From contig JANPJM010000016.1 of NCBI GenBank assembly GCA_031425525.1, positions 1 to 64,000 on the forward strand: a DNA stretch of 64,000 bases. Reading direction: 5' to 3'. The translations under genes were made by a program, and so were the position numbers. The notes beneath the pieces were generated by a model. That model had not been told where the DNA came from. It searched no databases and was given only the letters and a program-made list of their open reading frames with translations. This DNA is from JANNMJ01 sp031425525. Lineage in GTDB: Bacteria > Bacteroidota > Bacteroidia > Cytophagales > Hymenobacteraceae. Positions 57,128 to 64,000 of the stretch are shown here, piece after piece; position 1 is the first letter of the stretch; each line of letters starts with the position of its first letter.

Positions 57128-59698
57128 ATGAGCCCATTTCTGAAACTGACCGCCTTGCTGGTAAGCGCCGTAGCGCCGCTGGCAACCCTGGCCGCTCCGG
57201 TGCTGACCTTGAGCGCGCCGCCCGCCACCGTGGGCCGCTACAACCGCTGGGAACTGCGCGTGGCCGCCACCGGCACCACCTACACCAACCCGTACACCTT
57301 CGAGGTGCCGGCCGGCGGCGTGGTGCTGCGCGCCACCTTCACGGCGCCAAGCGGGGCGGTGCGGGCCGTCGATGGGTTTTGGCAGGATGGCTACACCCTC
57401 GCCAACGCTGCCACCGGCGTGCTGAGTGCGGTGCCCGCGCTCAACGGCTGGCGGGTGCGGTTTACGCCCACCGAAACCGGGCTGTGGCGGTACAGCGTGA
57501 CGATGCAGGATGCGTCGGGCACATCGGCGCCGGTTGCGGGCACGTTTACGGCCACGGCTACCGCCAACGCCGGGTTCGTACGGCGGCAGGCGGGCAAAAG
57601 CTTTCTACGCTTCGATTCGGGCGCGCCGTACCTGCCTATCGGCGAAAACCTGGCGTGGGCGGGCAACAAGCGCCTCGCCGATTATAAGGTTTGGCTCGAC
57701 CAGCTCTACGCCAACCGCGCTACCTGCATCCGGGTGTGGCTGTGCTACTGGGGGATGGAGCTGGAATGGAAAAACATCGGTTACGGCGGCTACAACGGGT
57801 TGCGGCGCTTCTCGCAAACGTCGGCTTACGAACTCGATTGGATCATGGATTACTGCGCCATTAGGGGCATTCAGGTGGAGTTGTGCCTCAACAACCACGG
57901 CCAGTTTTGCGCCGGGGGCGATACACCCCAGTGGGCGCAAAACCCTTACAACGCCGCCAACGGTGGCCCCTGCCCGGCCGCTCAACCCTGGAATTTCTTC
58001 GTGAACACCAGCGCCAAGGCCACGTACAAAAACAAGCTGCGCTACCTCAACGCGCGGTATGGCTACGCGCCGAACCTGCTGGCGTGGGAATTTTTCAACG
58101 AGCTTGATTTGGTGGATGGCTACGGCACGCCCGCCATTAGGGCGACCACCGCCACGTGGGTGGCCGAAATGGCCGCCTACCTCAAGAGCATCGACCCCAA
58201 CCAGCACCTCATCAGCAATTCTTACGCGATGAGCAACGGCGACGCGACCGTGTGGAACAACGCCAACATCGACTTCACCCAAACCCACCTCTACCGCAAG
58301 CAGGCCGACCTCGAAACGCCCCTCGCGGGGGCCAGTCAGGCGCTGCGGACGGCCCACAACAAGCCCTACCTCACGGGCGAGTTCGGCCTCGAAATCTACC
58401 ACACCGCCCAGAGCAATACGATGCTCGACGACCCCAACGCCGTGCATTTCCGCACCACGCTGTGGGCCTCGGCTTTCAACGGCTCGATGGGACCGGGCCT
58501 GACCTGGTGGTGGGATGATTACGTCCACACGCGCCCCACCAAAACCTACCCCGTGATGAAGGCGCTGCGGAACTTCACGGATGCCAATCTGAACGTCGCC
58601 ACCGGCAACTACCTGCCCGTGACACCGGAACTCGCCAACGCCGGCGCCAGCAGCACGCTCACCCTCTCGCCGGGTTTTGCGGGTTTTCAGCCACCGACGT
58701 ATGCCGCCACGGCAGCCCCGGCCGCCACGTTCAGCATCGCCGCGAACGGCACCATGACGCCGACCACCGCCAGCCTCAGCACCACGTTGTTTGGCGCCTA
58801 CCACCCCACGGCGCGTCGGGCGCCGTCGTTCCAGATTACCTACGCCGTGGCCGGACAGGTGCAAGTCACGACCGGCGCACGCGGCGCCTCTTCGACCTCC
58901 ACGCTCCTCATCAAGCTCGATGGCGTGACGCGCCTCACGCAGCTCAACCCCGCCAACGGCGCCACTTACAGCGTGGCGGTGCCGGCGGGCGCGCACACCA
59001 TCACCCTCGACAACGGCGGCAACGAGTGGATGGCCATCACGGCCATCAAGTTCACCAATCAGGCGACGCCGCGCCTGACCGGGCAAGCCCTGCGCGCCGG
59101 CAACCGCGTAGTCGGGCACCTCCGCAACCGCGACTACAACTGGCTGCACTACTACACCAACGGCCAGGCTACTGCCCCGGCGCCCGTGCTGGGCGGCACG
59201 CTCACAGTGCGCGGGCTGGTGGCGGGCGCGGCCTATTCGTTCCGAACCTACGATGCCACTACGGGCACCGCCACGGGTGTACTCCAGATCGTGACGGCCA
59301 CGGCCGCCGGGGTGGCCGTGGCGACCCTCCCGACGGTGGCGACCGACCTGGCCTTCGTGTTCGCGCCGAACGGTGCGGCGCGGCCGGCGGCTACCGTCAC
59401 GGGTACTTCCGCCGATGCGCCGGCTGCCACGCCGCTGGAACTGGAGTTGTGGCCTAACCCTGCCACGGCCACCCCCGACGGCATCACCGTGGCCCTGCCC
59501 GCCGCCACGCCCGGCCCGGTGCGCTACGAGCTGCTCGACGGTTTGGGGCGCGTCTGCCGCACGGTGGTCGATGAAACGACGGCGCCCGGCGCCCGCCAAC
59601 AGGCTATTTCGCTCGCCAACCTACCACAAGGCGGATATATAGTTCGCGTATCCGCTCCCGGCGGCGGGCGCACTGTCAGGCTGATGGTCAGTGAGTAA
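57128..59698 (+). CDS. Secreted GH5-like glycoside hydrolase with DUF5060 and T9SS sorting tail
   Basis: 856 aa. Signal peptide (SPFLKLTALLVSAVAPLATLAAP), a DUF5060-type beta domain (about 25-140), then a TIM-barrel catalytic domain: acid/base Glu in LLAWEFFNELDLVDG (about 325-339) and nucleophile Glu in YLTGEFGLEIYH (about 419-430). A beta-sandwich carbohydrate-binding-like region follows (about 550-640), and the last 85 residues look like a type IX type-A sorting domain (LELWPNPATATPDGITVAL ... GYIVRVSAPGGG). It is probably exported by the system containing the nearby PorV/C25 proteins. Substrate not determined. Confidence 0.87.
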   Translation: MSPFLKLTALLVSAVAPLATLAAPVLTLSAPPATVGRYNRWELRVAATGTTYTNPYTFEVPAGGVVLRATFTAPSGAVRAVDGFWQDGYTLANAATGVLSAVPALNGWRVRFTPTETGLWRYSVTMQDASGTSAPVAGTFTATATANAGFVRRQAGKSFLRFDSGAPYLPIGENLAWAGNKRLADYKVWLDQLYANRATCIRVWLCYWGMELEWKNIGYGGYNGLRRFSQTSAYELDWIMDYCAIRGIQVELCLNNHGQFCAGGDTPQWAQNPYNAANGGPCPAAQPWNFFVNTSAKATYKNKLRYLNARYGYAPNLLAWEFFNELDLVDGYGTPAIRATTATWVAEMAAYLKSIDPNQHLISNSYAMSNGDATVWNNANIDFTQTHLYRKQADLETPLAGASQALRTAHNKPYLTGEFGLEIYHTAQSNTMLDDPNAVHFRTTLWASAFNGSMGPGLTWWWDDYVHTRPTKTYPVMKALRNFTDANLNVATGNYLPVTPELANAGASSTLTLSPGFAGFQPPTYAATAAPAATFSIAANGTMTPTTASLSTTLFGAYHPTARRAPSFQITYAVAGQVQVTTGARGASSTSTLLIKLDGVTRLTQLNPANGATYSVAVPAGAHTITLDNGGNEWMAITAIKFTNQATPRLTGQALRAGNRVVGHLRNRDYNWLHYYTNGQATAPAPVLGGTLTVRGLVAGAAYSFRTYDATTGTATGVLQIVTATAAGVAVATLPTVATDLAFVFAPNGAARPAATVTGTSADAPAATPLELELWPNPATATPDGITVALPAATPGPVRYELLDGLGRVCRTVVDETTAPGARQQAISLANLPQGGYIVRVSAPGGGRTVRLMVSE

Positions 59699-59751
59699 GC
59701 TATAGAAGGGCGGCGCGTAACGGCGACGACGAGCGGCAAAAACGCCGAACG

Positions 59752-59796
59752 AGAGGTGCGAAACTACCCCCAGAGGCTAGTTTCGCACCTCTTTTC
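59752..59796 (+). terminator. Rho-independent terminator after the GH gene
   Basis: A perfect 15-bp stem (agaggtgcgaaacta and its complement, 59752-59766 and 59778-59792) with an 11-nt loop is followed by ttttcttt. Confidence 0.85.
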
Positions 59797-59820
59797 TTTG
59801 CCCACCCATCTCATCACCCC

Positions 59821-60213
59821 ATGACCGCCCCCACCTACTGGATCATCTACGATGATCGGCCGGACTATCTATTGGCCCGCGTCGAGGGCCTGACCGATTC
59901 GCTCGAAGTCTCGATTGCGTTTTGGCAGGAGATCGCCCTCGAAGTTTACGCCCGCAAGCCGCGCCGGCTGCTGGTTCACGAGAGCTTCCGCAACAGCCTG
60001 AGCGCGCCCGATATGGTCGACCTGGCGGCGTTCATCACGGACGTTGGCTTCCAGAATATTCGGCTGGCATTCGTCGATAGTCAGAGAGAGCAGCTTCCGG
60101 ATAACCGGATTGCGGAAGAAGTACTGCTGAGCCACGGACTGATCGTCAAGGTGTTCGCCGATTTGGGGGAGGCCGAACGGTGGTTGCTGGCCGATGTGAG
60201 CGGCGGCGCGTAA
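59821..60213 (+). CDS. Hypothetical protein, 130 aa, SpoIIAA/STAS-like
   Basis: Cytoplasmic alpha/beta protein. The pattern YWIIYDDRPDYLLARVEGLTDSLEVSIAFWQEIALEV, then RRLLVHESFRNSLSAPDMVDLAAFI and IRLAFVDSQREQLP resembles STAS/SpoIIAA-like domains in which a helix follows each strand, but no phosphorylated Ser site is identifiable. It follows the GH terminator and is probably a separate unit. Function unknown. Confidence 0.65.
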   Translation: MTAPTYWIIYDDRPDYLLARVEGLTDSLEVSIAFWQEIALEVYARKPRRLLVHESFRNSLSAPDMVDLAAFITDVGFQNIRLAFVDSQREQLPDNRIAEEVLLSHGLIVKVFADLGEAERWLLADVSGGA

Positions 60214-60282
60214 CTATCTTCTTTGGATCATCGCTTAACTTTCATCGGGGCAATGGTGTCCTGACTGTGAACCTGTGTCTTT

Positions 60283-60290
60283 GTCCTTTG
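60283..60290 (+). promoter_or_regulatory. -7-like box gtcctttg before the YpdA-like gene
   Basis: Six of eight positions match TAnnTTTG. It stands five bases before the ATG at 60296, so a transcript from it would start at or next to the start codon. Confidence 0.3.
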
Positions 60291-60295
60291 CGCCG

Positions 60296-61309
60296 ATGCC
60301 GACTTCACTTACCCGGAAATTTCCGCCTGAATCACGTCCCGTAGTTGCCGATGTGGCCGTTATCGGGGCCGGGCCCGTGGGGCTGGCGTGCGCCCTGGAA
60401 GCGCAGCGCGCGGGCTTAACGGTGGTGGTAGTGGAAAAAGGGGCGCTCGTGAACTCGCTGGTGGGGTACCCGCAGCAGATGGAGTTTTTTTCGACGCCGG
60501 AGCTGCTCGAAATCGGTCAGCACCCATTCCCGACTGCCCACTACAAGCCACGGCGCGAAGACGGCCTCGATTACTACCGCAAAGTGGCGCAGGCCGAGAA
60601 GCTGCCGCTACGCCTCTATGAGCGCGTAACCGGGCTGACAGGCACGCGAGGCGATTTTCGGCTCCTCACCGACCGCCCCGACCGCCCCGCGCTGCGGGTG
60701 CGGCACGTGGTGGTAGCCACGGGCTTTTTCGATGTTCCCAACCGCCTCGGCATCCCCGGCGAAGACCTGCCGCACGTATCGGCTTACTACCGCGAACCCT
60801 ACGCCCACGTGGGCCAGCGCGGGCTGATAATCGGCGCGAAGAACTCGGCGGCGAAGGCTGCCCTGGCACTGGCGCGGGCCGGGGCCGAGGTTTCGCTGGT
60901 GATTCGCGGGGCAGCCGTCTCCGATTCGGTGAAATACTGGATTCGGCCCGACCTTCTCAACCGCATCGCCGAAGGCCGCATCGGCGCATTTTACGAGTCG
61001 CACCTGACCGCCATCCGCCCCGGTGAGGCCGATATACTGACGCCCGGCGGCCCGCTGACAGTAGCCGCCGACTTCATCTACGCGCTCATCGGCTACCAGC
61101 CCGATTATTCCCTGCTGCACGCGCTGAGCATACCCCTCGACGACCTCGACCCTGCCGCCCCGCCCGCCTTCGACCCAGCCACCCACCAAACCCGTCACCC
61201 CGGCGTATACGTGGCCGGCACGGTTTGCGGGGGCCGCGCCACCGGCCGATGGTTCATCGAGAACGGGCGGCACCACGCCAAGCTGATTGCGGCGGCTATT
61301 GGGGGTTAG
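60296..61309 (+). CDS. ypdA: YpdA-family putative bacillithiol disulfide reductase
   Basis: 337-aa pyridine-nucleotide-disulfide-oxidoreductase-like flavoprotein without the CxxC pair. VAVIGAGPVGLACALEAQRAGL (about 20-41) binds FAD; NSLVGYPQQMEFFSTPELLEIG is the YpdA signature; GLIIGAKNSAAKAALALARAG (NADPH fold) and the end VYVAGTVCGGRATGRWFIENGRHHA complete it. YpdA reduces bacillithiol disulfide with NADPH, consistent with bacillithiol use in Bacteroidota. ATG 60296 follows a -7-like box; GTG 60275 is an alternative. Confidence 0.9.
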   Translation: MPTSLTRKFPPESRPVVADVAVIGAGPVGLACALEAQRAGLTVVVVEKGALVNSLVGYPQQMEFFSTPELLEIGQHPFPTAHYKPRREDGLDYYRKVAQAEKLPLRLYERVTGLTGTRGDFRLLTDRPDRPALRVRHVVVATGFFDVPNRLGIPGEDLPHVSAYYREPYAHVGQRGLIIGAKNSAAKAALALARAGAEVSLVIRGAAVSDSVKYWIRPDLLNRIAEGRIGAFYESHLTAIRPGEADILTPGGPLTVAADFIYALIGYQPDYSLLHALSIPLDDLDPAAPPAFDPATHQTRHPGVYVAGTVCGGRATGRWFIENGRHHAKLIAAAIGG

Positions 61310-61347
61310 ATTCAGACTAACGGACTTCGCCCCTCTACTTGAAATCC

Positions 61348-62835
61348 CTACGCGCCTTCCTCACCCGCCACCTGCTCGGCAGAGGCGCTGACGGGCGGTA
61401 ACTCCCCCACCACCGCCACGCCCCGTTCCGCCGCCACGGGCACGAGCCACGCCAGACTCGCGTCGCGCTCGTTGCGCACCTGCCCGTCGAGGATGGCTTC
61501 GAGCACGAGGTTTTTCAGCTCACCGACCGTGCGCGAGGGCTTCAGGCCGAAGACTTGCATAATGTCGTCGCCGGTGAGGGCGGGCTGGAAGTTGCGCAGG
61601 CTGTCCTTTTCTTCCACTTCGCGGAGCTTACGCTCGACCTCGCCGAAATTGCGGAGGTAGCGCTCGACTTTGGTCGAATCCTTACTCGTGATGTCGGCGC
61701 GGCAGAGCTGCATGAGCTGGTCTACGTCGTCACCGGCCTCGAAGAGAAGACGCCGTACGGCCGAATCGGTCACGATTTCCTTTACCAGCGCGATGGGCCG
61801 CAAGTGCAGCCGCACGAGCTTCTGCACGAAGCGCATTTCTTCGCCGAGGGGCAATTTCAGTTTCGTGAAAATACCCGGCACCCAGCGCGCGCCTTTTTCT
61901 TCGTGGCCGTGGAAAGTCCAGCCCTGCGCGGGGTAATATTTTTTGGTCGCGGGCTTCGCGATATCGTGCAGAATGGCCGCCCACCGCAGCCATAAACCGG
62001 CGCCCGGCTGCGCGGCCACCAAGTTATCGAGGACTTGCAGCGTGTGGTAAAAATTGTCTTTATGGGCGTGCTTACCCACCTTTTCGACGCCGTGCAGCGC
62101 CACCATCTGCGGCAAAATCAGATGCAGCAAGCCGGTTTGAAACAATAATTTGAACCCGTAGCTCGGCTTCTCGGCGAGAATGATTTTATTTAATTCATCC
62201 GTAGTGCGTTCCTGCGAAATGATGCTTAGTCGGTCTTTATTCCGCGCCAGCGCATCGAAGGTATCCGGCTCGATATCGAACCCCAATTGCGTAGCGAACC
62301 GCACGGCGCGCAGCATCCGCAGGGGGTCGTCGGAGAAGGTGATGTCGGGGTCGAGGGGCGTTCGAATGGTTTTGCTCGCCAAGTCTTGCAGGCCGTCGTA
62401 CTGATCGACGACGGTACCGAAATCTTCTTCGTTGAGGCTGAGGGCGAGGGCGTTGATCGTGAAATCGCGCCGCGCGAGGTCGTCGTCGAGCGTGCCGGGT
62501 TCTACGTCGGGCTTCCGGCTTTCGCCCCGGTAACTCTCCCTGCGCGCCCCGACGAACTCGACTTCGCCACCATCATACTTTACCTGCGCCGTACCGAAAT
62601 TCGGGAACACGCTCACGGAGGCGCGGCCGGGCAGCGCCTTCGCCACGGCGCGCGCCAGCCGGATGCCGTCGCCGATAGTCACCACATCCACATCCTTGCT
62701 GGGGCGGTCGAGGGCGCGGTCGCGCACGTAGCCGCCCACCACGTAGGCGGGCTGCCGCAGCGCGGCGGCAGCGGCGGCAATGGTGCGGAAAATGGGCTGA
62801 TCGGCGGGCAGCGTTGGGAGCGTGGGCACAGACAT
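61348..62835 (-). CDS. CCA-adding enzyme/poly(A)-polymerase family with HD domain
   Basis: 495 aa. The nucleotidyltransferase core shows YVVGGYVRDRALDRPSKDVDVVTIG (about 29-53, GGxVRD and DxD), RRDFTINALA (about 122-131), and FSDDPLRMLRAVRFATQLGF (RNA-binding region). An HD domain follows (ILHDIAKPATKKYY ... WTFHGHEEKGARW, about 288-320), giving phosphohydrolase activity in some members. tRNA 3' CCA addition is the likely role. ATG 62835 was chosen over the upstream frame; a cccgacctttgcggg box lies just before it. Confidence 0.92.
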   Translation of the reverse strand: MSVPTLPTLPADQPIFRTIAAAAAALRQPAYVVGGYVRDRALDRPSKDVDVVTIGDGIRLARAVAKALPGRASVSVFPNFGTAQVKYDGGEVEFVGARRESYRGESRKPDVEPGTLDDDLARRDFTINALALSLNEEDFGTVVDQYDGLQDLASKTIRTPLDPDITFSDDPLRMLRAVRFATQLGFDIEPDTFDALARNKDRLSIISQERTTDELNKIILAEKPSYGFKLLFQTGLLHLILPQMVALHGVEKVGKHAHKDNFYHTLQVLDNLVAAQPGAGLWLRWAAILHDIAKPATKKYYPAQGWTFHGHEEKGARWVPGIFTKLKLPLGEEMRFVQKLVRLHLRPIALVKEIVTDSAVRRLLFEAGDDVDQLMQLCRADITSKDSTKVERYLRNFGEVERKLREVEEKDSLRNFQPALTGDDIMQVFGLKPSRTVGELKNLVLEAILDGQVRNERDASLAWLVPVAAERGVAVVGELPPVSASAEQVAGEEGA

Positions 62836-62843
62836 AGTGCCCG

Positions 62844-62851
62844 CAAAGGTC
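62844..62851 (-). promoter_or_regulatory. -7-like box gacctttg before the CCA-enzyme gene
   Basis: On the minus strand gacctttg lies eight bases before the ATG (62835), seven of eight matches to TAnnTTTG. It points to a near-leaderless transcript. Confidence 0.35.
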
Positions 62852-62974
62852 GGGCGGGTAAGGCCGATGGTCCGCCGCCCGGCGCGGCGGGCCGTTTCTT
62901 TGTGGCGCAGTTGCCGCAGCCGCCGAAAACAGGTTCGGCGCGGGCTCCTGCCCTGCCCCGTTACGGCTCTACCC

Positions 62975-63676
62975 ATGATTCAGCTCCAACCCCTTCTCCA
63001 GGCGCCCCTTGCGGCCGTGTGGCAACAGTCGGCTTTCGCGGCTTTCACGCAGGCCCGTGGCTATGCGCACCCGGCGGCAGTGGCGCCCGGCGCGGTGCTG
63101 TTCGTGGGCGTTGCGCCGTCGTACAACCAAACGCAAAACGTGAACGACGACCCAACCGCGCCGCTCATTTTCGACCCGGCCACCAACCCCGGCACGTTTT
63201 ATCAGCGCGAGATGGACTTTCTGGCGAGTGTCGGCCCGCACCTTCCCTACGCCCACCTCGACGTACTGTACCAGCGCGAGAGCGACCAGAAAACCCTGCA
63301 AACGGCCCTCGCCACCGACGCCGGTGCGGCGTTCGCCGAGGAGCAGCTCGCCGTCACGCGCGACCTTTTCGAGCGCCTGACCGCGCTACCGCCTGGCCAG
63401 CGTCCGCGCGCCATCGTGGTGGCGAACCGACTGGCGCAGGAGCTGCTCGGCTTCTTCCACCCGCTGAAACCCGCCACGCCGGCGTGGCTCGGCCTCACGT
63501 TTACGGAGCAGGAAATTGCGCCGCACGAAGAGCTGTTCTACCGCTGCGAGGAATGGGGGCCGATTCCGGTGATTTTCACCATTCCGTTCAGCGGCACCAC
63601 GGCGCGGTTCAGCACGCCCGAGCAGAAGGCCGCCAAGCACGCGCGCCTGACGGCCACGCTGAAAAGTTTGTTGTAG
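62975..63676 (+). CDS. Hypothetical protein, 233 aa
   Basis: Cytoplasmic alpha/beta protein without membrane segments. The fold order (AVLFVGVAPSYNQ strand-loop near 40-52, then LGPH-like acidic region, PRAIVVANRLAQELLGFF near 145-162 and VIFTIPFSGTTARF near 200-213) is vaguely like the uracil-DNA-glycosylase superfamily, but the catalytic motifs are not recognisable, so I give no function. It is divergent from the CCA-enzyme gene with 139 bp between starts. Confidence 0.6.
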   Translation: MIQLQPLLQAPLAAVWQQSAFAAFTQARGYAHPAAVAPGAVLFVGVAPSYNQTQNVNDDPTAPLIFDPATNPGTFYQREMDFLASVGPHLPYAHLDVLYQRESDQKTLQTALATDAGAAFAEEQLAVTRDLFERLTALPPGQRPRAIVVANRLAQELLGFFHPLKPATPAWLGLTFTEQEIAPHEELFYRCEEWGPIPVIFTIPFSGTTARFSTPEQKAAKHARLTATLKSLL

Positions 63677-63728
63677 CCGCCGCTTCTTACGCGCCCCACC
63701 AACGCCCGCCCGGTGCGTACTTGCTGCG

Positions 63729-64000
63729 GTGCTTGTCCGCCTCCTCACCTTCCTCCGCCAGCCGTACCCCGTCCTCGACGGCCCGGCCGCCCAGTTTCGG
63801 CGCGCCGGGCTGATTGGGTTGTTCGTGGGCGGGTTTCTGCTCGTGTTTCAGCCGTTTGGGCTGGGCGAGTGGCAAACGACGGACAAAGCGCTCAAAATTG
63901 GCGGGTTTGGGCTGATCACGCTGCTCGTCACGCTGGCGTGGTACGTGGGCTGGCCGGCCGCGGCGCCCGGCTTCTTCCGGGAAAATCGCTGGACGGTGGG
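63729..64000 (+). CDS. LytTR-family membrane regulator, N-terminal part only
   Basis: Partial: the window ends after 90 codons. The start appears to be GTG 63729, since no ATG precedes it. The N-terminal LVRLLTFLRQPYPVLDGP, then two hydrophobic helices (AGLIGLFVGGFLLVFQPFGLGEWQ and GLITLLVTLAWYVG) match the four-helix membrane sensor of Bacteroidota LytTR regulators (PFGLxxW motif). The DNA-binding LytTR domain would lie beyond position 64000. Confidence 0.75.
   Translation, partial: MLVRLLTFLRQPYPVLDGPAAQFRRAGLIGLFVGGFLLVFQPFGLGEWQTTDKALKIGGFGLITLLVTLAWYVGWPAAAPGFFRENRWTV

Noticed and set aside
57605..59599. Minus-strand 664-aa open frame
   Set aside because: It is antisense to the glycoside hydrolase, which has a signal peptide, catalytic glutamates and a sorting domain.

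Overview
The window reads as chromosomal DNA from a high-GC member of the Bacteroidota, probably a Cytophagales/Hymenobacteraceae-like bacterium; the genus is an inference. The evidence is type IX secretion components (a C25-peptidase sortase-like protein and a PorV-family barrel), a secreted glycoside hydrolase with a type IX sorting tail, a PadR-PspC pair, a LytTR membrane-regulator start, promoter boxes of the Bacteroidota TAnnTTTG type and almost no Shine-Dalgarno sequences. No rRNA, tRNA, CRISPR array, prophage or complete insertion sequence was seen.

Layout. 0.1-5 kb: a MITE-like element, an unknown helical protein and a membrane-anchored STAND-type NTPase ending in about nine near-identical 40-residue repeats. 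5-9.5 kb: murI, a YgiB-like lipoprotein coupled to a YgiC-like ATP-grasp ligase, a methyltransferase and a small secreted protein. 9.8-14.6 kb: nuoHIJKL of respiratory complex I, detached from the rest of the nuo genes. 14.7-19.4 kb: a PAP2 phosphatase, then two AraC regulators with an SDR and an aldo/keto reductase. 19.4-26.3 kb: arginase, arginine decarboxylase, a heptose-phosphatase-like HAD enzyme, a porphyrinogen oxidase, a dolichol-phosphate-mannose-synthase-like transferase and a TerC protein. 26.3-33.4 kb: a DinB/MDMPI protein, an AsmA-like/GT51 transglycosylase, a RelA/SpoT enzyme and a TPR protein.

33.6-46.4 kb is a surface-glycan region: an AT-richer polytopic membrane protein, then a leftward run encoding what looks like a full CMP-legionaminic-acid pathway (LegC, acetyltransferase, LegI, LegG, CBS-nucleotidyltransferase, LegF, SDR, LegB), followed by a Wzx-type flippase, a polysaccharide deacetylase and a sugar formyltransferase. 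46.6-53.1 kb: PorV-like barrel and a very large PorU-like C25 protein. 53.1-64 kb: PadR with a 17-bp-phased operator-like array, a PspC/GIN membrane protein, the T9SS-targeted GH5-like enzyme, a small unknown protein, a YpdA-like reductase, a CCA-adding-type enzyme, an unknown protein and the start of a LytTR regulator cut by the window edge.

The intergenic space is unusually structured. Several families of palindromic repeats and low-complexity repeat leaders (gaaacgagaaac, atgagtag, gatttgctgattt) fill spacers directly up to start codons, and many genes have a -7 box only a few bases from the ATG, which suggests leaderless mRNAs.
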